DNA of 64,000 nt, from positions 124,001 to 188,000 of the forward strand of contig NZ_DASVSF010000002.1 of assembly GCF_036388275.1 (NCBI RefSeq), in the 5' to 3' direction. Under the pieces are notes generated by a model. The model had not been told where the DNA came from. It worked only from the letters and a program-made list of their open reading frames with translations, and did not search any database. Shown piece by piece: positions 8,120 through 19,020 of this stretch (position 1 is the first letter of the stretch; every line of letters begins with the position of its first letter). The translations under genes and the position numbers were made by a program. Origin of the DNA: Longimicrobium sp. Its GTDB lineage: Bacteria > Gemmatimonadota > Gemmatimonadetes > Longimicrobiales > Longimicrobiaceae.

Positions 8120-10392
8120 CAGGTGGAAGCCAAGGGGATGGTGAAGTAAAAGGTGCTGCCCTGGCCGGGCTCGCTTTCGGCCCAGACCTGGCCACCGTGG
8201 CCCTCGGCGATGGAGCGCGAGATGGCCAGCCCCAGCCCCGCGCCGGCGCCGCGCCCGCGCTGCGCCTGCCAGAAGCGGTCGAACAGCCGCGGCAGGTGGT
8301 CGCGCTCGATCCCCGGGCCCGTGTCGCGCACGAAGAACCGCACGACCCCCGCGCCCTGCACGGCGCCGATCTCCACCGATCCACCCGCCGGCGTAAACTT
8401 CAGCGCATTCCCCACCAGGTTGCTGAACAACTGCAGCACGCGGCCGTAGTCCGCCGACACCGCGGGCAGGCCGTCGGACGTGTGGCAGGTGAGCGAAACC
8501 CCGCGCTCCCCCGCCAGCGGGCCGAACATCTCTTCCGCGGCGGTGGTCAGCACCCCGGGCACGATGGGGCGCCGCTGCATGGGCATTTCGCCGCTTTCGA
8601 ACGCGGCGACCTCCACCAAGTCCTGCACCAGTGCGTTCATCTGCTCGGCCGAGCGGCGGATGACGCCCACCTGCTTGCGGTCGCGCTCGTCCAGGCGCCC
8701 GCTGCCGAACTCGTCGAGCACCGTGGCCGCCAGCATCACCGCGTTGATGGGGTTGCGCAGGTCGTGCGACACCACCGCCACCACCTCTTCGCGGGCGCGC
8801 ACCGCCTGGCGCGCCTCCTGGTACAGCCGCGCGTTCTCCACCGCGAGCGCGGCGCGCCGGGCCACCTCTTCGGCCACGGCCAGGTCGCCGGCATCGTACG
8901 GGGAGCCGCCGGTGCAGGCCAGCGAGATGGTGCCCAGCGTTTCGCCCTTGGCGCGGATGGGCACCACCATGGCCGACGACAGGCCCAGCGCGACCAGCAT
9001 ATCGCGATGCTCCGGCCCCGTGCACATCCGGTCCAGCAGGCCGTCGTTCACGTCGGCCGCCAGCTCGGGCCGGCCCGTGCGCAGCGCCTGCACCACGGGA
9101 TGAGTGGGCGACTCCGGGTCTACCGGAAAGTGCCGCAGCATTCCACGCACCATCTCTTCGCGCGCGGGGTCGGCGTGCGCCACGCCCAGCGCCCGCGCCG
9201 ATCCCCCGCCCTCGCGCACGTGGACGATGCAGTAGTCGGCCAGGGTGCCGGCGCACACGCGGGCTACCTGCTGCACCACGTCGCGGTACTCCAGCGACGA
9301 CGACAGCACCTCGCCCACCTCGGCCAGGAAGCGATCCGTCTCTTCGGCCTCGAGCGCCCCGGTGACGTCGGTGAAGGTGAGGACGGCGGCCACGATCTCG
9401 CCGCCGGGGCCGTGCACGGGCGCGGAGCTGCAGCGAAGGACGACCTCGGCGCCGTCCTGGCGGCGGATGCGGAAATCCTCGTCCACCACCGTTTCGCCGT
9501 CCAGGAGCGAGCGGGCCAGGGGATAGCTGAGCGTGGCGATGGGACGCCCCTCCGCGTCCAGCGCGCCGTAGCCCTCGGCGTACTCCGCCAGGTTTACCCC
9601 GTGCGTGGGCGCGTGGCCCAGGATGGCCTCGGCCGCGGCGTTGTGGCGGACGATCCGCCCCTGGATCGCCTCGGCGATCACCACGCCGCTGGGCATCTGC
9701 CCGATTACCGCCTCCAGGAACCCGCGTTCGCGCTCGGCGGCCTCGTGCGCGGCCTCTTCGCGGACCAGGGCGCGCTGGCTTTCCTCGGCGCGCGTGCGCT
9801 CGCTGACGTCGCGAAGAATCCAGCGCAGCGCGGTGATGTTCCCGCTGTCGTCGTGCACGGCGGTGACGGTGCACGAAACGTCCACTGCCTCTTCTGTGCG
9901 CCGGGGGCGCAGGCGCACCTCCCAGTCGTCCACGCGGCCCAATTGCACCGCCTGCAGCAGGCGCGAGCGGAAGTCGCGCCGGGCCTCGACGACCACGAAC
10001 ACGCCCAGCGGCTTTCCCTTCAGGCGGGCGGGCGGCACGTTCAGCAGCGCCGAGGCGGCGAAGTTGGCCTCACGGATTGCGCCTTCGGGGGTGGTGACCA
10101 GGTAGGCGTCGGGGGCCTGCTGAAAAAGCTCCAGGTAGCGAAGGCGCTCGGCCTCCACCGCCGCCTGCGCGGCGATCAGCTCCTCGTTCTGCAGGCGGAG
10201 CTCTTCTTCGCCGACGTGCAGCTCCTCGATCAGCGTGAGCATCGATTCCAGCGCCTCGTCCATCAGCGGGCCGGGGACCCCGGCCTCTCCGGACGCGCGC
10301 CTGCGCAGGTCGTCCACCATTCGGCGCGACGCGCGGACCCGCCTTCCGGCCGACCCGTCGGGCCGCACGTCGTCTGCCTCCGGGCGCGCCAT
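8119..10392 (-). CDS. PAS-PAS-GAF sensor histidine kinase
   Basis: A 757-residue soluble hybrid sensor. A short N-terminal coiled coil (LTLIEELHVGEEELRLQNEEL) is followed by a PAS domain (about 85-205), a second PAS (about 225-345), a GAF domain (about 355-525), HisKA with SHDLRNPINAVM, and the HATPase motifs NLVGNALKF, DTGPGI and GAGLGL. No transmembrane segment is seen, so it senses a cytoplasmic signal or works with a partner. No response regulator is adjacent; the four-base gap to the CheR-PAS gene and the overlap with the transporter gene show one operon. Confidence 0.95.
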   Translation of the reverse strand: MARPEADDVRPDGSAGRRVRASRRMVDDLRRRASGEAGVPGPLMDEALESMLTLIEELHVGEEELRLQNEELIAAQAAVEAERLRYLELFQQAPDAYLVTTPEGAIREANFAASALLNVPPARLKGKPLGVFVVVEARRDFRSRLLQAVQLGRVDDWEVRLRPRRTEEAVDVSCTVTAVHDDSGNITALRWILRDVSERTRAEESQRALVREEAAHEAAERERGFLEAVIGQMPSGVVIAEAIQGRIVRHNAAAEAILGHAPTHGVNLAEYAEGYGALDAEGRPIATLSYPLARSLLDGETVVDEDFRIRRQDGAEVVLRCSSAPVHGPGGEIVAAVLTFTDVTGALEAEETDRFLAEVGEVLSSSLEYRDVVQQVARVCAGTLADYCIVHVREGGGSARALGVAHADPAREEMVRGMLRHFPVDPESPTHPVVQALRTGRPELAADVNDGLLDRMCTGPEHRDMLVALGLSSAMVVPIRAKGETLGTISLACTGGSPYDAGDLAVAEEVARRAALAVENARLYQEARQAVRAREEVVAVVSHDLRNPINAVMLAATVLDEFGSGRLDERDRKQVGVIRRSAEQMNALVQDLVEVAAFESGEMPMQRRPIVPGVLTTAAEEMFGPLAGERGVSLTCHTSDGLPAVSADYGRVLQLFSNLVGNALKFTPAGGSVEIGAVQGAGVVRFFVRDTGPGIERDHLPRLFDRFWQAQRGRGAGAGLGLAISRSIAEGHGGQVWAESEPGQGSTFYFTIPLAST

Positions 10393-10396
10393 CGCC

Positions 10397-12258
<1,862 letters not shown>

Positions 12259-12262
<4 letters not shown>

Positions 12263-12852
12263 CCGTGCGGGTGGTTCAGGGTTTGAAGCAGGGCGACGAG
12301 GCGCGGGGCGATCTCGGCCAAGGGGAGCACTTCGTCCACTCCCCCGGCCAGCGAGGCGGCGCCGGGCATGCCATATTCCTCGGACGTACCCTGGTCCTGT
12401 GCCAGCACCGTGCCGCCGCCGCGACGAACCTGCACGCAGCCGACGGCGCCGTCCTGGCCGCGCCCCGTGAGCACCACGGCGATCACCGGCTCGCCCGCCG
12501 TGGCCAGCGAGCGGAGGAGCACGTCGGCGGACGGACGCGAAAAGGCGACCGGCGGTGCGTCGCTGAGCGCCAGCGTCCGGGCGGCGGTGATTTCCAGGTG
12601 GCGCCCGGGCGGGGCCACGTACACGTGCCCGGCCGCCAGCGTGGCGCCGGCGACGGCCTCGCGAACGCGGAGCGGCGTGCGCTCTTCCAGGATGTGCGCC
12701 AGCTGGCTGGCCCGCGCTGGCTCCAGGTGCTGCATCACCAGCACGGCCGCGGGAAAGTCCGCCGGCAGCGCGCCCAGCACCTCGCTGAACGCCTGCAGTC
12801 CTCCCATGGACGCGACCATCGCGACCACCGGAACCCGAAGTGGAGCGGTCAT
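12259..12852 (-). CDS. cheB: Chemotaxis protein CheB (methylesterase domain only)
   Basis: A 197-residue protein consisting only of a CheB methylesterase/deamidase domain, without the receiver domain of classical CheB. The catalytic triad is visible as Ser15 (VASMGG), His42 (MQHLEP) and Asp134 (GRGQDG). It is the first gene of a minus-strand operon followed by CheR-PAS, a histidine kinase and a CBS transporter, with an ATGA overlap into CheR-PAS. Without a receiver its activity is probably set by the neighbouring sensor proteins. Confidence 0.92.
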
Positions 12853-13099
12853 CCAGGCATGCGGGCGAGGGAGCCGGTTCGCAATGACCGAAAGTGTGCG
12901 GATTCGGACCGCGCGGCGATGGAGCAGGCGGGCGCGTGCTGGCCGGGACGGGTATGATCGCAAGGTGCGCCGCGGCGTAAGAAATGTCAACCTGTGGCCC
13001 CGGTTGCGGGGCCGCCGCACGGGTCTTGCTGTTCGGGAGGAAACAAACGGGCGCGGCGCCCGTGGGTGAGCCGACCAAAAGCTGCAAGGGAACTGCCGG

Positions 13100-14131
13100 G
13101 TGGCTGAACGCGACATCGTGGTGATCGGGGCATCGGCGGGCGGGGTGGAGGCGGTGGCGACCCTGGCCGGGGCGCTGCCGAAGGATCTTGCCGCCGCGGT
13201 GTTCGTGGTGGTGCACTTTCCCGCGCACGCCACCAGCGTGCTGCCACGCATCATCTCGCGCCGTGGCGGATTGCGGGCCGAGCACGCGGTAGACGGCGCG
13301 CCCATCGTGCCGGGATGTGTGTACGTGGCCCCGCCCGACCGCCACCTGCTGGTGGAGCGCGGGCACATGCGGCTGGTGCGCGGCCCGCGCGAGAACAACG
13401 CGCGGCCCGCGGTGGACCCGCTGTTCCGCAGCGCGGCGCGCGCGTACGGGGCCCGGGTGATCGGCGTGGTGCTCACCGGCAACCTGGACGACGGCACGGC
13501 CGGGCTGATGGCCATCCGGTCGGCGGGCGGGCTGACGGTGGTGCAGAGCCCCGACGACGCGCTGTACCCGGGCATGCCCACCAGCGCCATCGCCAACGTC
13601 GACGTAGAGCACGTGCTGCCGCTGCCGGAGATCGCCGCGCTGCTGGCGGCGCGGGTGGGGGAGCCGGTACAGGACCAGGAGGAGGGCGCCGTGGCGCGGA
13701 AGCAGGCGGACGAGGTGGGCATCTCGGAGATGCGGCGCGAGAGCATCGAGGCCGAGCGGGCGGGCGTGCCGTCGGGGTTCGCCTGCCCCGAGTGCAGCGG
13801 GGTGCTCTGGGAAACGGCTGACGACGGCCTGCCGCGGTTCCGCTGCCGGGTGGGGCACGCGTACTCCATCGAAAGCCTGCTGGCCGGCCAGGGCACCGCG
13901 CTGGACGCGGCGCTCTGGGCCGCCTATCGCGCGCTGGAAGAGCGGGCGGCGCTGACGGAGCGGATGGCGGATCGGATGCGCGAGCGGGGACAGGCCCGGC
14001 TGGCGGACCGCTTCGCGGAGCAGACCACCGAAACCCGCGTTCGCGCGGACCTCATCCGCCGCGTGCTGCTGACGGCCCCGGAAGAGATTCCCTTCGTGGA
14101 GCCGCAGCCCGAGCGCAGTGCATCGGACTGA
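13100..14131 (+). CDS. cheB: CheB methylesterase with C-terminal Cys-rich domain
   Basis: A 343-residue protein: a CheB methylesterase domain with Ser12 (IGASAGG), His39 (VVVHFP) and Asp131 (NLDDGT), followed by a C-terminal extension with CPECSG and RCRVGHAY. That extension is a zinc-ribbon-like segment seen in stand-alone CheB proteins outside chemotaxis operons. The start is GTG 13100, with AAGGG nine bases upstream. It is divergent from the first cheB, so two methylesterases flank one 247-bp promoter region. Confidence 0.92.
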   Translation: MAERDIVVIGASAGGVEAVATLAGALPKDLAAAVFVVVHFPAHATSVLPRIISRRGGLRAEHAVDGAPIVPGCVYVAPPDRHLLVERGHMRLVRGPRENNARPAVDPLFRSAARAYGARVIGVVLTGNLDDGTAGLMAIRSAGGLTVVQSPDDALYPGMPTSAIANVDVEHVLPLPEIAALLAARVGEPVQDQEEGAVARKQADEVGISEMRRESIEAERAGVPSGFACPECSGVLWETADDGLPRFRCRVGHAYSIESLLAGQGTALDAALWAAYRALEERAALTERMADRMRERGQARLADRFAEQTTETRVRADLIRRVLLTAPEEIPFVEPQPERSASD

Positions 14132-14149
14132 CCGGGGCCCCCTCAATCA

Positions 14150-14290
14150 CCGGAACCTGTCGTCCTGAGGCCAAGCCACTCCGCACCGGCACGCACACGC
14201 CACCACGCGGGCCGAAGGATCCAGCCGCGGCCACGTACCAGCCCGGGCGCGGCAGCAGTCACGGCAGCCGAGGCCTCGGCTGCCGTGGGG
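14150..14290. repeat. Dispersed TCNTCCTGAG/GAAGGATC intergenic repeat
   Basis: After the CheB stop lies GTCGTCCTGAGGCC ... GGGCCGAAGGATCCAGCC followed by GCGGCAGC. The same two end blocks recur near 53.44, 54.06, 56.05 and 60.60 kb in either orientation. Nothing coding is seen here. Confidence 0.6.
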
Positions 14291-14360
14291 CCCTCACCCG
14301 GCCGGGCTGACACGCGTGCCACCTCTCCCACGAACAGCGTGGAGAGGGGGTACACTTCGG

Positions 14361-14582
14361 TTATCGGAGCGCGGCCGGACGGGGGAGCGCCCGACCAGGC
14401 CCGGTCCCGGCGGTTGAATTCAATTCCCACCCGCCGTACCCACCGCTGTCCTGTGATCGCACTGGACTCAGCCACACCTTGGCCTTCTTGCTCTCCCGTT
14501 CTACGTGACCGTGGGGCGGCTCGTTGCCATCCGCCGCGAAGAAGAATATACGATACGGCCCACTCCGAAGAACCGTTGGCAT
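14361..14582 (-). pseudogene. DUF4160 protein, N-terminal part with abnormal C-terminus
   Basis: ATG 14582 follows a good GGGGGAGG site and reads MPTVLRSGPYRIFFFAADG, then NEPPHGHVERESKKAKVWLSPVR, the diagnostic start of DUF4160 proteins (often toxin-antitoxin-like pairs with DUF2442). After SGGYGGWEL the expected helix (conserved R..V..N...LL..W..YF) is replaced by low-complexity STAGTGPGRALPRPAALR. The C-terminus is therefore lost by frameshift or truncation. No DUF2442 partner is seen next to it, so it is probably a remnant. Confidence 0.65.
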
Positions 14583-14817
14583 CACCGCCTCCCCCGACGT
14601 CGATCATTTTCCCGGCAACGAATGGGCCAGCTCAGGCCGTCCACTCCGTTCGCGCAACAGTTTTTCGCGTGCGCAAGTCAAGCCGTGGTCTTGTTTTGCA
14701 CGGGCGGTGGCGGGACGCGGATGAGGCACGCGACGGCGGGTGAGACCGGCGGATGCGGATGGTACCCCTCCAGCGTCCGCACCGCTATCTTACACGGCTG
14801 CTACAACGCCTTTCGCG

Positions 14818-17484
14818 ATGGACGAAAACGTGGATCGATCGGCTATCCTGGCGCGCGCCGCGGCATGCGCTTTTTTCGCTGCCCTGCTGGCCGCCGCCCC
14901 CGCCGACGCGCAGGACGGCGCGCGCAAGCGCCATTCGGCCGTGCGGCTGACCGGCGCCGCGCCGCAGATCGACGGACGCCTGGATGACGAGGCGTGGGCC
15001 GCCGCGCCCGTGCTTTCCGACTTCGTGCAAAAGGAGCCGGTGCAGGGCGCCCCGCCCACCGACCGCACCGAGGTGCGCTTCGTGTACGACGACGAGGCGC
15101 TGTACGTGGCCGCGCGGATGCACGCCGCCGATCCGGCTTCCATCCAGGCGCCCGTCACGCGCCGCGACGAAGGATACCAGTCCGAGCACCTGCTGATCTC
15201 GCTGGACACCTACCTGGACCGGCGCACGGCGTACACCTTCGGCGTCACCGCCGCGGGGGTGCGGCTGGACTGGTACCACGCCACGGACAACGAGGACTCG
15301 CGCGACATGTCGTTCAACCCGGTGTGGCGGGCGGAAGCGCGCGTGGACACGGCGGGATGGACGGCGGAGATGCGCATTCCCTTCAGCCAGCTTCGCTTCA
15401 ACGACGTTCCCGCGCAGGTGTGGGGGATCAACCTGGACCGGTGGATCCCCTCGCGCGAGGAAGACGACTACTGGGTGGTGATCCCCCGCGGCACGCAGGC
15501 GTGGGCCTCGCGCTTTGGCGACCTGGAGGGGATCGGCGGGGTGCGGCCGGCGCGGCGGATCGAGCTGATGCCCTACGTGGCGGCAGAGGGAACCCGCTTC
15601 GGCGCGGTGGACCCCGACGACCCGCTGGTGGAGCAGCGGTCGGGCGCCATGCGCGTGGGCGGCGACGCCCGCATCGGGCTGGGGAGCAGCCTGACGCTGG
15701 AGGCCACGCTGAACCCCGACTTCGGGCAGGTGGAGGCAGACCCGGCCGAGGTGAACCTGAGCGCGTTCGAGACGTTCTTCCCGGAGCGCCGCCCCTTCTT
15801 TACCGAGGGGCTGCGCTACCTGCGGACGGACCAGCCCGGCTACTTCTACTCCCGGCGCATCGGGGCCGCGTCGCGGGTGCGGCTGGACGCCGACTACGTG
15901 GATTATCCCCGTGCCAGCACCATCCTGGGCGCGGCCAAGCTCACCGGGCGCACGCAGCGGGGGCTTTCCGTCGGCGCGCTCGCGGCGGTGACGGACGCGG
16001 CCGAGGCGCGCTACGTGGACGAGGACGGAGAGATCCGGCAGACGGGCGTGGCGCCGCGCACCGGGTGGGGCGTCTTTCGCGCCGTGCAGGAGTTCGGGCC
16101 GTCCACCTCCACCGCGGGGGTGAGCCTGACGGCGCTGCGCCGCGACACGGAGCCGGGCGGGCTGATCGCCTCGTTCCTGCCGCGCAGCGCCTTCAGCGGC
16201 GGCGCCGACTGGAACCTGCGCTTTGGCGGCGGCGACTACGAGGTGCGCGGGTTCGCGGGCGCCAGCGTGGTGGAGGGCGACACGGCCGCCATCCGCCGCG
16301 TGCAGACGGCGGTCGCCCACTACTTCCAGCGGCCGGACCGCGACTACGCCGTGCTGGACCCCACGCGGGAAGCGCTGGCGGGATACACGGCCGGCATCGG
16401 CATCGAGCGGCTCAACGCGCGCCACTGGCTCTGGGAGGCGCGGGCGTTCGCCATTTCGCCCGGCTTCGACGTCAACGAGGCCGGCCGCATGTTCGTGGCC
16501 GACTACGTGACCGCCGACGGCGAGGTGACCTATCGCGAGACGACGCCGCGCGGCCCGTACCGCCGCTACTCGATCACGGGGCGGATGGAGAACGGGTTCG
16601 ACTACCAGGGCATCCGCCGCCACGGCGTGGTGCACGGCGCGGCGAACGTCACCTGGAGCAACTACTGGCAGAGCTCCATCGAGGCGCGCTCGGAACTGCG
16701 CCGGTACGACGCATCGGCCACGCGGGGCGGGCCGCGGCTGGGGCTGGGGCGTACCTGGGAGATCGAGGCGGACCTGGAAAACCGCGGCTCCTCGCGGTTC
16801 CGCTGGGGCGGGGGCGTCGGCATCGGCGGCGACGAGCAGGGGGGCCGGGGGTGGGGGATCGGGGGCGGGATCGGTGCCTCGCCGGGACCCAACTGGCAGG
16901 TGTCCGTTGAGCCGCGGTACGAGCGCGAGCGCGAGGCGCGGCAGTACGTGGCCAACCTGTCCGGCGGTCCCGCGGCCATGCTGGGCCGGCGCTACGTCTT
17001 TTCATCCATCGACCGCAGCACCCTGGCGGCGCCCGTGCGGCTGGCGTACACCATGAGCCCGGACCTGTCTCTGGAGTTGTACGCCGAGCCGTTCGCCGCC
17101 AGCGGCCGCTACCACCGCTTCGGCGAGGTGCCGCGGCCGCGCTCGTTCGACCTGGACCTGTACGGCGAGGACGGCCCCATCCGCTCGTGCCAGCCGAGCG
17201 ATCCCGCGCCGTGCTCGCCGGGCTCGCACCTGTTCACGGCGACGGAGGATGGAGAGCCGGACCAGGTGGCGCGCGACTTCAACGTGCGCTCGTTCCGCAG
17301 CAACGCCGTCATGCGCTGGGAGTGGCGGCCGGGGAGCACGCTGTACCTGGTGTGGCAGCAGGACCGCTCCTCCAGCCTGGACAACGGCGACTTCGTGGGC
17401 CCCGGCGCGCTGGGCGACGCGTTCGGGGCGCCGGGGAACAACTTCCTGGCGATGAAGGTGACGTACTGGCTGCCGGTGAAGTAG
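14818..17484 (+). CDS. DUF5916 outer-membrane protein with CBM9-like domain
   Basis: An 888-residue exported protein. The start is ATG 14818, giving a signal peptide (AILARAAACAFFAALLAAA, cleavage after ADAQ). A carbohydrate-binding-family-9-like domain follows (about 40-220; IDGRLDDEAWAAAP, WTAEMRIPFSQLRF), then a long region of alternating aromatic strands typical of a DUF5916 beta barrel, ending in the C-terminal aromatic pattern FLAMKVTYWLPVK. It probably sits in the outer membrane; its substrate is unknown. It is monocistronic, followed by an octamer-flanked terminator. Confidence 0.9.
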   Translation: MDENVDRSAILARAAACAFFAALLAAAPADAQDGARKRHSAVRLTGAAPQIDGRLDDEAWAAAPVLSDFVQKEPVQGAPPTDRTEVRFVYDDEALYVAARMHAADPASIQAPVTRRDEGYQSEHLLISLDTYLDRRTAYTFGVTAAGVRLDWYHATDNEDSRDMSFNPVWRAEARVDTAGWTAEMRIPFSQLRFNDVPAQVWGINLDRWIPSREEDDYWVVIPRGTQAWASRFGDLEGIGGVRPARRIELMPYVAAEGTRFGAVDPDDPLVEQRSGAMRVGGDARIGLGSSLTLEATLNPDFGQVEADPAEVNLSAFETFFPERRPFFTEGLRYLRTDQPGYFYSRRIGAASRVRLDADYVDYPRASTILGAAKLTGRTQRGLSVGALAAVTDAAEARYVDEDGEIRQTGVAPRTGWGVFRAVQEFGPSTSTAGVSLTALRRDTEPGGLIASFLPRSAFSGGADWNLRFGGGDYEVRGFAGASVVEGDTAAIRRVQTAVAHYFQRPDRDYAVLDPTREALAGYTAGIGIERLNARHWLWEARAFAISPGFDVNEAGRMFVADYVTADGEVTYRETTPRGPYRRYSITGRMENGFDYQGIRRHGVVHGAANVTWSNYWQSSIEARSELRRYDASATRGGPRLGLGRTWEIEADLENRGSSRFRWGGGVGIGGDEQGGRGWGIGGGIGASPGPNWQVSVEPRYEREREARQYVANLSGGPAAMLGRRYVFSSIDRSTLAAPVRLAYTMSPDLSLELYAEPFAASGRYHRFGEVPRPRSFDLDLYGEDGPIRSCQPSDPAPCSPGSHLFTATEDGEPDQVARDFNVRSFRSNAVMRWEWRPGSTLYLVWQQDRSSSLDNGDFVGPGALGDAFGAPGNNFLAMKVTYWLPVK

Positions 17485-17487
17485 GGG

Positions 17488-17597
17488 AAGTGCGTGAGTG
17501 CGTGAGTGCGGAAGTGAACGGCCCCGGTGCGGTGTGCCCTGGGGCCGTTTGCTTTCAGCGCACTAACGCACTAACGCACTGACGCACTGACGCACTC
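17488..17597. repeat. AGTGCGNN octamer array flanking a terminator hairpin
   Basis: Left arm: AGTGCGTG twice and AGTGCGGA. Right arm: CGCACTAA twice and CGCACTGA twice, the inverted form. Between them AACGGCCCC (17517-17525) pairs with GGGGCCGTT (17541-17549), followed by TT, a rho-independent terminator for the DUF5916 gene. The arms could extend the stem. Confidence 0.8.
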
Positions 17598-17684
17598 CTC
17601 CCCTCGGTTGCGCGTCGCGGCCGGGGGGCTTACTGTAGCCGCCGCCCGAACCGGTTCATCTCACCCAGCCCGGAGCACGTTTCC

Positions 17685-18842
17685 TTGGCTACGACGACCG
17701 CAAAGCCCAGCCTGTTCTCGGCCGCCAACCTGCTGAACCTGCTGCTGGTGTTCGTGCCCATCGCCATGATCATGGAATGGGTGCTCCACTCGCCCCCCAT
17801 CGCCATCTTCATCGTCTCCTGCCTGGGCATCATCCCCCTGGCCGGGCAGATGGGGCACGCCACGGAAGAGATCGCCGAGCGGGTGGGCCAGGGCGTGGGC
17901 GGCCTCCTGAACGCCACCTTCGGCAACGCGGCGGAGCTGATCATCGCCATCGTGGCGCTGCGGGCGGGGCTGTACGACCTGGTGAAGGCGTCCATCACCG
18001 GCTCCATCATCGGGAACGTGCTGCTGGTGTTCGGCCTGAGCGCGCTGGTGGGCGGGCTGAAGTACGAGACGCAGAAGTTCAACCGCACGGCGGCCGGGCT
18101 GGGCGGAACGCTGCTGGTGCTGAGCGCGGTGGGGCTGGTGGTGCCGGCGCTCTTCCACGGGCTGGTGGGTGACTCGGCACCCGCGGCGGAGCGCAACCTG
18201 AGCCTGGAGATCGCCATCGTCCTGATGGTGACGTACGTCGCCAGCCTCTTCTTCACCCTCAAGACGCACCGCCACCTGTACATGGGCGACTCGGGCGAAG
18301 CGGCGGCGCTGAACGAGGGCCACACGCTGCCGCCGCTGGGCCGTTCCATCGGCAAGCTGGTGCTGGCCACCATCGGCGTGGCGGTCATGGCGGAGTTCCT
18401 GGTGGCCGCCGCCAGCCACACGGCCGAGGCGCTGGGATGGAGCCAGGTGTTCGTGGGCGTGATCGTGGTGGCCATCATCGGCAACGCGGCCGAGCACTCC
18501 ACGGCCATCATCATGGCGGCCAAGAACAAGATGGACGCGGCCATCAACATCGCCGTGGGCTCGTCCATCCAGATCGCCCTCTTCGTGGCGCCGCTGCTGG
18601 TGTTCCTGAGCTACTTCATCGCGCCGCAGCCCATGGACCTGATCTTCACGCCGATGGAGGTGCTGGCCGTGGGGCTGTGCGTGGGGATCATGGCCTTCTG
18701 CTCGGTGGACGGCGAAAGCCACTGGATGGAGGGCGTTCAGCTGCTGGCCGTCTACGTCATCCTGGGCATTGCGTTCTACTTCCTGCCCGTGGACCCCGAG
18801 ACCGCGGCCGCGGCGGGTGCAGCCGCGGGGGGCGGACACTGA
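17685..18842 (+). CDS. cax: Calcium/proton exchanger
   Basis: A 385-residue inner-membrane antiporter of the CaCA superfamily exchanging cytosolic Ca2+ for H+. Two alpha-repeat signatures are clear: NATFGNAAELIIAIVAL and, in inverted topology, GNAAEHSTAIIMA. About eleven hydrophobic segments span the length. The start is TTG 17685, with GGAG nine bases upstream and no better start in frame. It is flanked on both sides by octamer-repeat terminators, so it is a single-gene transcript. Confidence 0.95.
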   Translation: MATTTAKPSLFSAANLLNLLLVFVPIAMIMEWVLHSPPIAIFIVSCLGIIPLAGQMGHATEEIAERVGQGVGGLLNATFGNAAELIIAIVALRAGLYDLVKASITGSIIGNVLLVFGLSALVGGLKYETQKFNRTAAGLGGTLLVLSAVGLVVPALFHGLVGDSAPAAERNLSLEIAIVLMVTYVASLFFTLKTHRHLYMGDSGEAAALNEGHTLPPLGRSIGKLVLATIGVAVMAEFLVAAASHTAEALGWSQVFVGVIVVAIIGNAAEHSTAIIMAAKNKMDAAINIAVGSSIQIALFVAPLLVFLSYFIAPQPMDLIFTPMEVLAVGLCVGIMAFCSVDGESHWMEGVQLLAVYVILGIAFYFLPVDPETAAAAGAAAGGGH

Positions 18843-18845
18843 GGG

Positions 18846-19019
18846 AAGTGCGTGAGTGCGTGAGTGCGTTAGTGCGGCAGTAAAAACAACGGCCCGGGTG
18901 CTCAGCACCCGGGCCGCTTCACTTTCGCACTTTCGCACTTTCGCACTTTCGCACTTTCGCACTTTCGCACTTTCGCACTTTCGCACTTTCGCACTTCCGC
19001 ACTCACGCACTCACGCACT
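18846..19019. repeat. Long AGTGCGNN/ACTTTCGC octamer array with terminator
   Basis: AGTGCGTG twice, AGTGCGTT and AGTGCGGC precede a perfect 12-bp hairpin; nine ACTTTCGC units, one ACTTCCGC and two ACTCACGC follow. The array separates the convergent exchanger gene and M16 gene. The 8-bp period and absence of spacers exclude CRISPR. Confidence 0.9.
18890..18916. terminator. Bidirectional terminator between cax and M16 gene
   Basis: CGGCCCGGGTGC, loop TCA, GCACCCGGGCCG: a perfect 12-bp stem between two convergent genes, with AAAAAC on the left so the minus strand gets a T-run. Confidence 0.85.
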
Positions 19020-19020
19020 C

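Noticed and set aside
18918..19018. CRISPR-like tandem repeat
   Set aside because: The unit is 8 bp with no spacers and no cas genes nearby; it is a simple octamer array beside a terminator.
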